In this document: positions 33,893 to 43,136 of the stretch, piece by piece
How the letters are laid out: each line of letters opens with the position of its first letter
How positions within the stretch are numbered: the first letter of the stretch is position 1
DNA from: Bifidobacterium sp. B4142
Lineage (GTDB): Bacteria > Actinomycetota > Actinomycetes > Actinomycetales > Bifidobacteriaceae
Length of the DNA stretch: 64,000 nt
NCBI RefSeq assembly: GCF_026537325.1
Contig: NZ_JAFNMJ010000002.1
Span: forward strand, 62,001 to 126,000
Reading direction: 5' to 3'
Translations under genes and position numbers: made by a program
The notes under the pieces: generated by a model
Seen by the model: the letters and a program-made list of their open reading frames with translations, nothing else
Database searches by the model: none
What the model was told of the DNA's origin: nothing

Positions 33893-35656
33893 ATGTCAGC
33901 TAAGCCTGATGCCCGTGGAACCGAGGCGACCATCGCGCGCTCGGGCAAGCGCAAGTGGGGATATGACACCAAGCAGGTTGATGCTTTCTTGGAGCGGGCT
34001 CACTCACTCTATGAGAGCCAGGACCCCGATCTTACCCAGGAGGAGATAGCCAACGCCTCCTTTGACCTGTGCAAGAACGGTTATATCATCACCCAGGTGG
34101 ATGCTGCCCTCTCACGGCTGGAAAGGGTGATTTCCGACAGGCAGACCAGTCTGGAGATAGCCCGGGTGGGCGTGGATGGCTGGACGACTAGAATGGTCAG
34201 TTTGCAATCAGAGCTGACCGCTCATGCCGGCAGACCCTCGGGCAGCGTCTTCAAGCGCGGGGATCCCGGCATGCCCTCATACGACTGCAAGCAGGTGGAG
34301 CGGCTGATCGAGCAGGTCCTCAACAAGACTTCTGATCAGCTCAACCTGCATGAGGGACGGAAGACCGACTCAGGCAAGTCGAAGAACACCGACATCACGG
34401 CTGACCGCGTCTCCAACGTCATCTTCACCCAGCGGCGGGGGCCCAAGGGCTATGACGAGCGCCAGGTGGACTTCTTCCTGGCCAAGGCCGTCGAGCTTCT
34501 GGAGCAGCTGGAGTCCTTTGCCAGGGTCAGCGAGAGGGCCAAGAGAGCAAGCGCTAATGCAACGGCTCCAGCTGCTGTTTCTGGGCACTCGCAGCTTGCC
34601 GGGCAGAACCCTTCAGTTTCGGGCGTTCAGCCGCTGATCGGACAGAGCCAGGCACCAGCCTGGAGCATTCCCGATGATTCCGCTGTCGCGAGCGACAAGG
34701 GCAGCCAGGACGATTTCGCTCAACTGCACCAGGCGGAGCGGGCTATCTTTGAGGCGCCGGCCGCCAGCACGCAGACAACGCCTACAGCACCGACGGCGCA
34801 ACCCAACAGTTCGCTGAGTGCTCTGGCTTCGACCGTCAACCAGCGACTGACTCAGGAAGGCGCTGGGGCAGCCTCAGCAGCATCGGCGGCAGCTGTTCCT
34901 GCCTCTTCCACAGCCAGGTCGGCCTCCTCAGCAGACGTGAGTGGCGGAGCCCCTGTTGGCTCTGCCAATCCCACCCCTGCCAATCCTTTTGTCTCCGGTC
35001 AACAGGAATCGGTCATGCCCGCCTCCGTGCCGCCCGCGGCTGCACAGCCGGCCTCTGCGCCAACCAGCCACACTCCTGCGGCTCCCACATCAGCGTCAGC
35101 AGCACCCGCGTCGGCTGCGCAATCCGTGCCATTCAACTCGGTGGCCGCTTCTTCGCCTTCCCCCGCACCACAGACTCCTGAGCCTGCGGTATTCCAGCCG
35201 ACCTCTTCGGCACCCACGGCCTCCACTGCGCCTACTTCGGCAGGGAACGCTTTCGTCCCCTCCACAAGGCCGGAATCGCCAGTGTCTCCCTCAACGGCAG
35301 GTGCTGACACTGACGGCTCATCTATGCCGGGATCCGCCTCAATCATCTCCTCGCCCTTCGTCGATGGTCCTCTGGGCGCAGGCGGGCCCTTGGGCAGCTA
35401 TGGGGAACCCTCGCCAGCAGCGCCTGAGGCCCATGAGCGGTCCTGGGCTGAAACAGCTGGAAGCAGCACGGATACGCCCGACTGGGCCAAGCCCCGGTAT
35501 TCGCAAAACACGCAGGGCAATAAGCAGGACAAGGATCCGGATTCCTACCTGGCCTCCCTGCTCAACCAGGATCTGCCCAAGATGGATTTGGACATTCCTG
35601 ATATTGCTTTCCCGGCCTTCGGTGACGAGGGGGAGCAGGATAAAGGCGGTCGATGA
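33893..35656 (+). CDS. DivIVA-like protein with three DivIVA motifs and a long Ala/Ser/Pro-rich region
   Basis: 587 residues. The ATG at 33893 has AGGAGG 10 bases upstream. The N-terminal 210 residues carry three copies of the DivIVA-type G/S-Y-D-x-x-Q-V-D/E motif, each before a short helix: KWGYDTKQVDAFLERAHSLY (about 21-40), MPSYDCKQVERLIEQVL (about 129-146) and GPKGYDERQVDFFLAKAVEL (about 183-205). Residues about 220-540 are low-complexity Ala/Ser/Thr/Pro, and the end is acidic with NQDLPKMDLDIPDIAFPAFG. It is likely a scaffold at curved membranes or the septum, but its role is unproven. ATGA overlap couples it to dxr. Confidence 0.78.
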   Translation: MSAKPDARGTEATIARSGKRKWGYDTKQVDAFLERAHSLYESQDPDLTQEEIANASFDLCKNGYIITQVDAALSRLERVISDRQTSLEIARVGVDGWTTRMVSLQSELTAHAGRPSGSVFKRGDPGMPSYDCKQVERLIEQVLNKTSDQLNLHEGRKTDSGKSKNTDITADRVSNVIFTQRRGPKGYDERQVDFFLAKAVELLEQLESFARVSERAKRASANATAPAAVSGHSQLAGQNPSVSGVQPLIGQSQAPAWSIPDDSAVASDKGSQDDFAQLHQAERAIFEAPAASTQTTPTAPTAQPNSSLSALASTVNQRLTQEGAGAASAASAAAVPASSTARSASSADVSGGAPVGSANPTPANPFVSGQQESVMPASVPPAAAQPASAPTSHTPAAPTSASAAPASAAQSVPFNSVAASSPSPAPQTPEPAVFQPTSSAPTASTAPTSAGNAFVPSTRPESPVSPSTAGADTDGSSMPGSASIISSPFVDGPLGAGGPLGSYGEPSPAAPEAHERSWAETAGSSTDTPDWAKPRYSQNTQGNKQDKDPDSYLASLLNQDLPKMDLDIPDIAFPAFGDEGEQDKGGR

Positions 35657-36936
35657 GTCATTCGGAAACAATGAATGCAGGCAGTGAAGGCAGGCAGGCT
35701 GGTTTGTCGGTCGAGCATGAGCGCATCTTGTCGGATTGGTCGCCCAGGGACGATGCCGGCCAGTCTTGCAGTCTGGTCATCCTGGGATCCACAGGATCCA
35801 TTGGCACTCAGGCTTTGGATCTGATCAGTCGTCATAGGGACCGGTTCCAAGTGACTGGATTGGCCGCTGGCGGCGCGCATGTCGAACTGCTGGCCCGCCA
35901 AGCTCGCGATTTTGGCGTGACCCGTCTTGCTCTGGCCGACAAGGCCCAGGTTCCGGCTCTGCAGCAGGCTCTCGAGGCTCTGGAGTTGACTGGCATCCAG
36001 GTAGAGGCAGGCATGGATGCGGTTCAGGCTCTGGCCGGTTCCGGCAGTGACTTGGTCCTCAATGGCATTACCGGTTCAGTTGGTCTGCGTCCGTCTATTG
36101 CAGCCCTGCAGGCCGGATCCCAGCTGGCTCTGGCCAACAAGGAGTCCGTTGTGGCCGGAGGCCATCTGCTCTTTGACGCCGAGATAAGGCCGGGCCAGAT
36201 CAACCCTGTCGACTCCGAGCATTCGGCCATCTGGCAGTCTCTGCGTTCGGGGCAGCATGGAGAGGTGGCCCGTCTGGTGGTCACTGCCTCAGGGGGTCCC
36301 TTCCGGGGTTGGAGCAGCCAAGCCATGCGCGAGATCACCCCTGAACAGGCCCTGAACCATCCGACCTGGTCCATGGGTCCGGTGGTCACCATCAACTCCT
36401 CCACCATGGTCAACAAGGGTCTAGAGGTCATCGAGGCCAGTCGGCTCTTCCGGATCGAGCCCGAGCGGATCACCGTGGTGGTCCACCCCCAGTCTGTGGT
36501 CCACTCGATGGTCCAATTCCAGGACGGGGCCACCATAAGCCAGGCTTCGCCACCTGATATGCGTCTGCCAATCGCCCTAGGCCTGTCGGCGCCCGTCCGT
36601 CTTGACCATGTGGCTGCGCCCTGCGACTGGTCCAAGGCCAGTACTTGGACTTTCGAGCCCTTGGATGACCAGGCTTTCCCGGCGGTCAATCTGGCCAGGC
36701 GGGCTCTAGGGAGCTGCGAGCCCATGACTGCGGTCTTTAATGCCGCCAACGAGCAGGCGGTCCGGGCTTTCCTGGATCATCAGCTGCCTTACCTGGACAT
36801 CGTCGAAACCATCCGTTCAGTCATGGATGCCATGGAAACGCATCTTCCGGGAACATTCACATCCGTGGAGGTAATGGAGCAAGTCGAGCATGAGGCACGC
36901 CAAAGGGCCGATGCTTTGATAGACATGACAGCGTGA
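35653..36936 (+). CDS. dxr: 1-deoxy-D-xylulose 5-phosphate reductoisomerase
   Basis: 427 residues, second enzyme of the MEP isoprenoid pathway (DXP to MEP, NADPH-dependent, cytoplasmic). The Rossmann motif is [16 protein letters not shown] (about 42-57). Substrate/metal motifs are [24 protein letters not shown], and TASGGPF. The N-terminus is about 35 residues longer than typical and polar. The ATG overlaps the stop of the DivIVA-like gene, and the TGA overlaps the ispG start (GTGA), so all three genes look translationally coupled. Confidence 0.98.
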   Translation: MSHSETMNAGSEGRQAGLSVEHERILSDWSPRDDAGQSCSLVILGSTGSIGTQALDLISRHRDRFQVTGLAAGGAHVELLARQARDFGVTRLALADKAQVPALQQALEALELTGIQVEAGMDAVQALAGSGSDLVLNGITGSVGLRPSIAALQAGSQLALANKESVVAGGHLLFDAEIRPGQINPVDSEHSAIWQSLRSGQHGEVARLVVTASGGPFRGWSSQAMREITPEQALNHPTWSMGPVVTINSSTMVNKGLEVIEASRLFRIEPERITVVVHPQSVVHSMVQFQDGATISQASPPDMRLPIALGLSAPVRLDHVAAPCDWSKASTWTFEPLDDQAFPAVNLARRALGSCEPMTAVFNAANEQAVRAFLDHQLPYLDIVETIRSVMDAMETHLPGTFTSVEVMEQVEHEARQRADALIDMTA

Positions 36937-38162
36937 GTAGCATTCCCAAGACCGAACAGCCAGCACCCTCCCAAGGGTTCCGCAAGACAGGCGAGCAGGC
37001 CATCAGCCAGACTCCGCTGCATCCTCGTCGCCGCTCCCGTCGGATCATGGTGGGGCCTGTGCCGGTCGGCGGAGGCGCTCCCATTTCGGTGCAGTCCATG
37101 ACCAACACGGTCACCGCTGACATCAATGCGACCTTGCAGCAGATCGCCGAGCTGGCCGCAGCTGGATGCGATATCGTACGGGTGGCTGTGCCCAGCCAGG
37201 ACGATGCCGACGCGCTTCCCATCATTGCGAAGAAGTCACCCATACCGGTCATCGCCGACATTCACTTCCAGAGCAAGTATGTCTTTCAGGCCATCGATGC
37301 GGGTTGTGCAGCTGTCAGGGTCAACCCGGGCAATATCCGAAAGTTCGACCAGATCGGCCCAGAAATCTGCAAGGCCGCCACGGATGCGGGCATCTCCCTG
37401 CGTATCGGGGTAAACGCCGGCAGCCTGGACAAGGACATCTACGCCCGCTACGGCGGCCCCACCCCCGAGGCCTTGGTCGCTTCGGCCTTGAAAGAGGCCC
37501 ACATGTTCGAGGATGTGGGCTTCCACGACTTCAAGATCTCCGTCAAGCACCACGATCCTGTGACAACGGTCCAGACCTACCGGCTCCTGGCCTCCAAGGG
37601 CGACTGGCCCCTGCACCTGGGCGTGACCGAGGCCGGCCCCTCCTGGCAGGGGACCATCAAGTCCTGCCTGGCCTTTGGCGCGCTCCTGGCCGAGGGCATC
37701 GGCGACACCATCCGTGTCTCCCTGTCCGCACCGCCTGTGGAAGAGGTCAAGGTGGGCTGCAAGATTCTGGAATACCTGGGTCTACGCCAGCGCCACTTCG
37801 ACATCATCTCCTGCCCCTCCTGCGGCAGGGCCCAGGTGGATGTGATCGAGCTGGCCAAGGAAGTCACCGAGGGTCTTAAGGACATCACCGCTCCCATCAG
37901 GGTGGCTGTCATGGGCTGCATCGTCAATGGGCCAGGCGAGGCCAGGGAGGCCGACCTTGGGGTGGCTTCGGGCAACGGCAAGGGCCAGATTATCATCAAG
38001 GGCAAGGTGGTTCAGACCGTCCCTGAGGACCAAATCGTCCCCACACTGCTGGAGCGGGCCAAGGAAATCGCCGCCCGGATGGATGCAAAGGCGGCGGTCC
38101 AGGGTGAAACCCTGCCGGAGGCAGGGCCCATGGTGGTTCCGGTCACCGGCCGTGCCAGCTGA
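36933..38162 (+). CDS. ispG: 4-hydroxy-3-methylbut-2-enyl diphosphate synthase (flavodoxin/ferredoxin)
   Basis: 409 residues, MEP pathway enzyme with a 4Fe-4S cluster converting MEcPP to HMBPP. The TIM barrel begins at about 30 ([20 protein letters not shown]). Cluster ligands are in [10 protein letters not shown] and the [11 protein letters not shown] motif near the C-terminus. The GTG start overlaps the dxr stop. The pathway product leads to undecaprenyl phosphate made by uppS 2.5 kb downstream. The C-terminal tail is slightly extended. Confidence 0.98.
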   Translation: MSSIPKTEQPAPSQGFRKTGEQAISQTPLHPRRRSRRIMVGPVPVGGGAPISVQSMTNTVTADINATLQQIAELAAAGCDIVRVAVPSQDDADALPIIAKKSPIPVIADIHFQSKYVFQAIDAGCAAVRVNPGNIRKFDQIGPEICKAATDAGISLRIGVNAGSLDKDIYARYGGPTPEALVASALKEAHMFEDVGFHDFKISVKHHDPVTTVQTYRLLASKGDWPLHLGVTEAGPSWQGTIKSCLAFGALLAEGIGDTIRVSLSAPPVEEVKVGCKILEYLGLRQRHFDIISCPSCGRAQVDVIELAKEVTEGLKDITAPIRVAVMGCIVNGPGEAREADLGVASGNGKGQIIIKGKVVQTVPEDQIVPTLLERAKEIAARMDAKAAVQGETLPEAGPMVVPVTGRAS

Positions 38163-38203
38163 GCGCATAAGCACCATCCTCGCCACCGGTTACAATGGCC
38201 GTC

Positions 38204-39916
38204 GTGTCCCAAGAGGTTGAGCGTTCCCTCCCCGCAAGTCGGTGGAGCAGGGTCAGGCGGCTGATGACCAGCCTGCCCATCTTCGTGATTCTCATGGGTC
38301 TGCTGGCTTCTGTCTCCCACCTGACCGCCGTTCCCTGGAAATACGAACCAGTGGATCAGAATTTCCCCACACTGACTCCGGATACCGCGGTCACTTTTGA
38401 CTGGCCTGCCGGGGTTGCCAGGGATACCGTGGGGCAGTACCAGGTCGAATCCCGTCACCAGGAACTGAGCATGGAAAGGCCCGCCACTGGCGAGCGCCAA
38501 CGTATTCGGATTCTGATTCGTACTCCTCAGGGGGCTTCCGGCCATCGGCCGGCTGTAGTCTTCATGCATGGCGCCGGTTATGGCACATGCGACAACTCCT
38601 TCGGGGACGTGGCCCGGTCCATGGCCTCTGCTGGCTTCGTCACTGCCGTGCTGGACAAGCCGGTCTGGTCAACCACGGATGCCGACCGGGACTATCCCGC
38701 TTCGGCCAGGGCCTACGAGCGGGTTGCCAATTTGCTGCGCGACCGGGATGATGTGGATGCATCCAAGGTGGGCATCTATGCCACCAGCGAGAGCACTTGG
38801 ATCGCCGCCATGCTGCTGACCATGGACCACCGGATAGCCTTCCAGATCCTGCTGAGCCCAATGGTCTATTCCCCGCGGCACGCCATGGGTTTCTTCGTGG
38901 CCCAGGACTTCGCTATTGCCGGGGCCAACCAGGGCTACCAGTCGGTGGTCCGTCGGCTCTTCAGCACCGATGCTTCCCTCTTGGGACTGAACAATCTGGA
39001 TATCGACCCTACTGACCGCTACACCTACGCCATTCCCACCCTGCTGGCCTACGGGGCCAAGGATGTCATGACCGCCCAGGTGGAGGGCGTGCAGCGCGTG
39101 CTCTCCAAAGCTCATGCTTCCGGCAATGAGAACGTCACTGTGCGTTCCTATCCGGTCTCCAACCATGTGCTGCGGCTGGGGGATGAGGCCCGGACCGGCA
39201 CGCCCCTGGCCGACCACTACCAGCAGGACATGATCGACTGGGCGGTGGGTCAGGCCCATGGCCTGCATCAGACCAGCCCCAGCGTGGGCGGGGCCACTAT
39301 CCACCAGTCCATCGCTGTGCCCACTGATCTGAGGGGGCGGCGCTCGCTGACTATTTATATGCTAGTCCTGCACCTGCTGACCCTGGTGCTATTGCTGGCG
39401 GCCCTGGCCATGGCCCTGGCGGCCGGTCTGACGAAACTGTACCGTCTGCGCCGACGCAAGGACCCGGTCCTGGGCTTCAGCCATGGCTTCGGCGGCATCT
39501 TGGCAACCATCACCGGCACCACTATGGCCACCCTGGTCCTTTTCGGAGCCGGTCTGGGCCAGGTCATCATGGCGGTGGTACGTCTGGGCTGGGGCGGCGT
39601 GCCCGACCAGGCTGGGGTCAGCTACTGGAGCTGGCCGGTCATCCAGGTGGTCTGCGCCTTGGTCATCTGGGCCTGGTCACGCACCTTCGCTCGCATGGTC
39701 GAAGTAGCCTCCCTGAGGGGATTGGACCGGCTGCCCGACCAGGTCCGCACAAGCAAGGCCGGCGGCCCCAGTCTTCGCCAGCAGATGCGGAACATGGACC
39801 CCAGGCCTGTACTGGCTTCCACCCGCTTGGGTGTTGCACTCTTCATCGTCACCACCCTGGCCATGTTCGGGGTTCTGCTGATCTTCGCCTTCTGGGGCCT
39901 GTTCATCTACCAATGA
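38204..39916 (+). CDS. Membrane-anchored alpha/beta hydrolase with C-terminal TM domain
   Basis: About 570 residues. One N-terminal membrane anchor (about 22-42) is followed by a large outside alpha/beta-hydrolase domain (about 95-360) with AVVFMHGAGYGT, the nucleophile-like VGIYATSESTW, LLAYGAKDVM (acid) and SNHVLRL (His). Three or four further membrane segments lie at about 385-410, 430-460, 480-500 and 545-568. The elbow A-T-S-E-S departs from G-x-S-x-G, so Ser activity is uncertain. GTG at 38204 lies seven bases after TACAAT without a ribosome site; an in-frame ATG at 38195 is the alternative. Substrate unknown. Confidence 0.75.
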   Translation: MSQEVERSLPASRWSRVRRLMTSLPIFVILMGLLASVSHLTAVPWKYEPVDQNFPTLTPDTAVTFDWPAGVARDTVGQYQVESRHQELSMERPATGERQRIRILIRTPQGASGHRPAVVFMHGAGYGTCDNSFGDVARSMASAGFVTAVLDKPVWSTTDADRDYPASARAYERVANLLRDRDDVDASKVGIYATSESTWIAAMLLTMDHRIAFQILLSPMVYSPRHAMGFFVAQDFAIAGANQGYQSVVRRLFSTDASLLGLNNLDIDPTDRYTYAIPTLLAYGAKDVMTAQVEGVQRVLSKAHASGNENVTVRSYPVSNHVLRLGDEARTGTPLADHYQQDMIDWAVGQAHGLHQTSPSVGGATIHQSIAVPTDLRGRRSLTIYMLVLHLLTLVLLLAALAMALAAGLTKLYRLRRRKDPVLGFSHGFGGILATITGTTMATLVLFGAGLGQVIMAVVRLGWGGVPDQAGVSYWSWPVIQVVCALVIWAWSRTFARMVEVASLRGLDRLPDQVRTSKAGGPSLRQQMRNMDPRPVLASTRLGVALFIVTTLAMFGVLLIFAFWGLFIYQ

Positions 39917-39931
39917 AAGGACGGGACTGTC

Positions 39932-40654
39932 GTGGCCATCTATCGTGACGAGGGCCTGGTCCTGAGAACGGTCAAATTGGGCGAGGCCGACCGAATTGTC
40001 ACCATTCTGACCAGGGGACACGGCAAGGTCAGGGCCGTAGCCAAAGGGGTGCGACGGACCAAGTCCCGCTTCGGCGCCCGGCTGGAGCCATTCATGCGTG
40101 ACGACCTGCTCATCTCCCGCGGCCGCAACTTGGACATCGTATCCCAGGCGGCCTGCACAGCTCCCTATGCGGATGCCATATGCGCCGACTATGACCTCTA
40201 CGCCAACGGGGGTGTCATGCTTGAGACCGCCGACAAGCTGGTGGTGGGCGAGCACGAGCCGGCTCCGGAGCAATACCGTCTGCTGGTCTCCGCCTTGGCC
40301 AGTCTGGCAGGTCACCGGCATGACCCCCGTGACATCGGCGCCTCATATCTGCTGCGCTCCCTAGCGCTGGCTGGCTGGCGGCCCCGGCTGGATTCCTGCA
40401 TCGTCTGCGGGCGGACCGATCAGCTGACCCACTTTTCGGTGCCCGGCGGCGGAATGGTCTGCAGTCGGGACAGGCCTACTGACGCTGTGGCGGTAGATCC
40501 AGCCACCCTGGCCCGCTTCCGGGCGTTGAGCAGCGGGGACTGGCCCAAGCTGGACGGCAGGGGCTCAACTCCCCTCTGCGATGGTCTTGTCGAGAAATGG
40601 GGCGAATATTATCTGGAGCGGCCCATCAGATCTCTGCGGCTATTAGATTCGTGA
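39932..40654 (+). CDS. recO: DNA repair protein RecO
   Basis: 240 residues. The N-terminal OB fold (YRDEGLVLRTVKLGEADRIV to about 80) is followed by the helical domain and a zinc-type CIVCGRTD at about 150 with a later Cys in MVCSRD. RecO loads RecA onto SSB-coated single-stranded DNA in the RecFOR pathway. GTG start after GAAAGGACGGGA. It sits 15 bases after the hydrolase gene and 3 bases before uppS, a recO-uppS pair common in actinobacteria. Confidence 0.96.
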   Translation: MAIYRDEGLVLRTVKLGEADRIVTILTRGHGKVRAVAKGVRRTKSRFGARLEPFMRDDLLISRGRNLDIVSQAACTAPYADAICADYDLYANGGVMLETADKLVVGEHEPAPEQYRLLVSALASLAGHRHDPRDIGASYLLRSLALAGWRPRLDSCIVCGRTDQLTHFSVPGGGMVCSRDRPTDAVAVDPATLARFRALSSGDWPKLDGRGSTPLCDGLVEKWGEYYLERPIRSLRLLDS

Positions 40655-40657
40655 AGC

Positions 40658-41452
40658 ATGAGTTTTGACCCCGTCGACTACACCTCCCTGGATGTGCCTG
40701 CAGCCCCCTTCTCCGATCCCGCGCGTATCCCGCAGTTCCCCAAGGGTTCAGTCCCTCGTCATCTGGGTGTGATCATGGACGGCAATGGCCGCTGGGCCAA
40801 GCAGAGGGGCATGGAGCGCACCCAGGGTCACCGGGCTGCCGAGCCGGTGGTCTTCGACACCATAGCCGGGGCCATTGAGGCTGGGGTCCGCTACCTGAGC
40901 CTGTACACCTTCTCCACGGAGAACTGGAAACGCTCGCCGGCTGAGGTCCGCTTTCTGATGGGCTTCTCCAGGGACATCATCCATCGGCGAGTGGCCCAGA
41001 TGGACGACTGGGGAGTGCGCGTGCGCTGGGCGGGTCGTAGGCCCCGGCTCTGGAAGTCGGTCATTGACGAGCTGGAGGCGGCCATGGAGCGCACCCGCCA
41101 CAACACCAAGATTGATGTGATCTTCTGCATCAACTACGGGGGCAGGGCTGAGCTTGCCGATGCAGCCACTGACATCGCCCGGGAGGTGGCGGCCGGGCAA
41201 ATCAAGGGCTCCAAGGTGACTGAAAAGATGATCGCCCAGCACCTCTACAACCCCGACATACCGGACTGCGACCTGGTTCTGCGCACCTCGGGGGAGCAGC
41301 GCACCTCCAACTTTCTGCCCTGGCAGGCGGCATATGCGGAGCTGGAATTCGTGCCTGAGCTCTTTCCTGACTGCGGGCGCGAGGTGCTCTGGCGGGCCAT
41401 CGACGATTACATTCACAGGGACAGGCGCTTCGGCGGCGTGGAGAATGGCTGA
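40658..41452 (+). CDS. uppS: Undecaprenyl (polyprenyl) diphosphate synthase
   Basis: 264 residues, cis-prenyltransferase making the lipid carrier for peptidoglycan. The catalytic Asp is in GVIMDGNGRWAKQRG (about 36-50). LSLYTFSTENWKR, DLVLRTSGEQRTSNFLPWQ and the ELFPD end complete the family set. It lies downstream of dxr and ispG, so this segment carries both the start and the end of the route to the wall lipid carrier. Confidence 0.97.
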   Translation: MSFDPVDYTSLDVPAAPFSDPARIPQFPKGSVPRHLGVIMDGNGRWAKQRGMERTQGHRAAEPVVFDTIAGAIEAGVRYLSLYTFSTENWKRSPAEVRFLMGFSRDIIHRRVAQMDDWGVRVRWAGRRPRLWKSVIDELEAAMERTRHNTKIDVIFCINYGGRAELADAATDIAREVAAGQIKGSKVTEKMIAQHLYNPDIPDCDLVLRTSGEQRTSNFLPWQAAYAELEFVPELFPDCGREVLWRAIDDYIHRDRRFGGVENG

Positions 41453-41617
41453 GAAAACTGTCCCTCCCATGATGTGAAGCCAGCCATGGTCGTCCGAATT
41501 TACATGTCTGAGCACTCTCGCAATGCCCTTGAAAGGTAGTATGTGTCTTATCACAGCGAAGCAAGCCATAGCCGCTGTGGGAATCAGGGCAGCAAACGAA
41601 GCGAAGGAGCGACAGGC

Positions 41618-43048
41618 ATGGACGACAAGCAACGCATCATGCAGATCATCGAAGATAAGTCACAGGAGTTCATTGAGGCCGCCGACCATATTTGGGGTAC
41701 CCCCGAGACCAGGTTTGCCGTGAAGGAGTCGGTCCAGCAGCACTACAAGGTGTTGGAGCAGGAAGGCTTTGGCATCGAGAGGGGCGTGGGTCATATGGAC
41801 TATGCCTACGTGGCGACCTGGGGCTCGGGCCGTCCGGTGATTGGCATCACTGGCGAATACGATGCCTTGGGAGGCCTCAGCCAGGTGGCTGATTTGGGTG
41901 AACACAAGCCCTTGGTCGAAGGCGGCAACGGGCAAGGCTGCGGCCACAACATTCTGGGTATGGCAGCCGTCGCGGCCGGGGTCGGGATTAAGACCTTCAT
42001 GGAGGAGAAGGGGCTCAGGGGGACCATCAAGGTCTTCGGCTGCCCTGCTGAGGAGTCGGGCTATGGCAAGGCCTTCATGGCCAGGGACGGGGTTTTCGAC
42101 GGGCTGGACCTGGCCCTGTCCTGGCATCCCTCGGATGTGACCCAGGCCTGGGGCTCCTCCAGCCTGGCAGTCCTGCAGGCCTACTTCGACTTCACCGGCG
42201 TGCCAGCGCACGCGGCTGCGGCCCCTGAGCTGGGCCGGAGCGCCCTGGATGCTGCGGAGCTGATGAACGTGGGGGTGCAATTCCTGCGTGAGCACATGAT
42301 CGATGAGGCCCGTGTGCACTACGCCTTTATCGACGCAGGCGGCGAGTCGGCCAATGTGGTGCAGTCCCACGCCCGTCTTTACTACTTCGTACGTGCCCCC
42401 AGGATGGATCAGGCTCAGGATCTGTTCAAGCGTGTGGTGAAGATCGCCCAGGGTGCGGCCCTGATGACCGAGACACAGGTCAAGGAGGAGTTCGACGCGG
42501 CCTGCTACAACTTCATTCCCAACCATCCGCTGACCGAGGCCATAGACAGGAACTTGGACGTCGTCGGCCCCCTGCCCCTGGACCAGCAGGAGTTGGACTA
42601 CGAACGCCGTTACACCGACACGGTTTCCGAGGCCGGCAAGCAGAGGGTGCTCAGCCGCACCAAGGCAGCCTTCCCGGATCTTCCGGAGGAGGAAGTCCGG
42701 AAGATGGCCGAGTCCACCATGGCCCTGAAGAAGTATCCGCTGGCCTTCACCGATACGGCATCGGGGTCCACCGACGTTGGCGATGTCAGTTGGCAGACGC
42801 CCACCGCCCAGTTCAGCGGCGGGTTCGAGCCCCAGGGAACCTCACCACACTCCTGGCAATGGGCGGCCAACGGCAAGTCCTCGGTGGCCCACAAGGGTCT
42901 GCTTGCGGCGGGCAAGACCCTGGCTTTGACCGCTTATGATGCGTTTACCAACCCGGACCTGGTAAAGGCCGCCAAGGAGGACTTCAGCAAGACATTCGCC
43001 GGCCAGGAGTACAAGGTTGTCATCCCTGACGATGTGATGCCTCACTGA
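41618..43048 (+). CDS. M20D amidohydrolase, AbgB-like
   Basis: 476 residues. GITGEYDALGGLSQ (metal-binding Asp), GCGHNILG, FGCPAEESG (Glu-Glu) and the lid-domain LSWHPSDV region match p-aminobenzoyl-glutamate hydrolase B-type M20 amidohydrolases, which cleave amide bonds of amino-acid conjugates. SGSTDVGDVSWQTP near the C-terminus is also typical of AbgB. The ATG at 41618 has AAGGAG upstream; the frame is open further up but without support. An MFS gene follows 88 bases later, in place of the AbgT symporter. Folate-breakdown products or other acyl-amino acids are possible substrates. Confidence 0.9.
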   Translation: MDDKQRIMQIIEDKSQEFIEAADHIWGTPETRFAVKESVQQHYKVLEQEGFGIERGVGHMDYAYVATWGSGRPVIGITGEYDALGGLSQVADLGEHKPLVEGGNGQGCGHNILGMAAVAAGVGIKTFMEEKGLRGTIKVFGCPAEESGYGKAFMARDGVFDGLDLALSWHPSDVTQAWGSSSLAVLQAYFDFTGVPAHAAAAPELGRSALDAAELMNVGVQFLREHMIDEARVHYAFIDAGGESANVVQSHARLYYFVRAPRMDQAQDLFKRVVKIAQGAALMTETQVKEEFDAACYNFIPNHPLTEAIDRNLDVVGPLPLDQQELDYERRYTDTVSEAGKQRVLSRTKAAFPDLPEEEVRKMAESTMALKKYPLAFTDTASGSTDVGDVSWQTPTAQFSGGFEPQGTSPHSWQWAANGKSSVAHKGLLAAGKTLALTAYDAFTNPDLVKAAKEDFSKTFAGQEYKVVIPDDVMPH

Positions 43049-43136
43049 CTTGCTATTCGGCTGCCGCCGGGCCCTGTGATCCCTGTGGATCGAATCGCCC
43101 TGCGGCGGTTGGCTTCGACTGAAGGATGACAGACCA

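Noticed and set aside
34900-35340. Possible repeat array in the Ala/Ser/Pro-rich stretch
   Set aside because: It is low-complexity coding sequence without a fixed repeat unit, not a CRISPR or DNA satellite.
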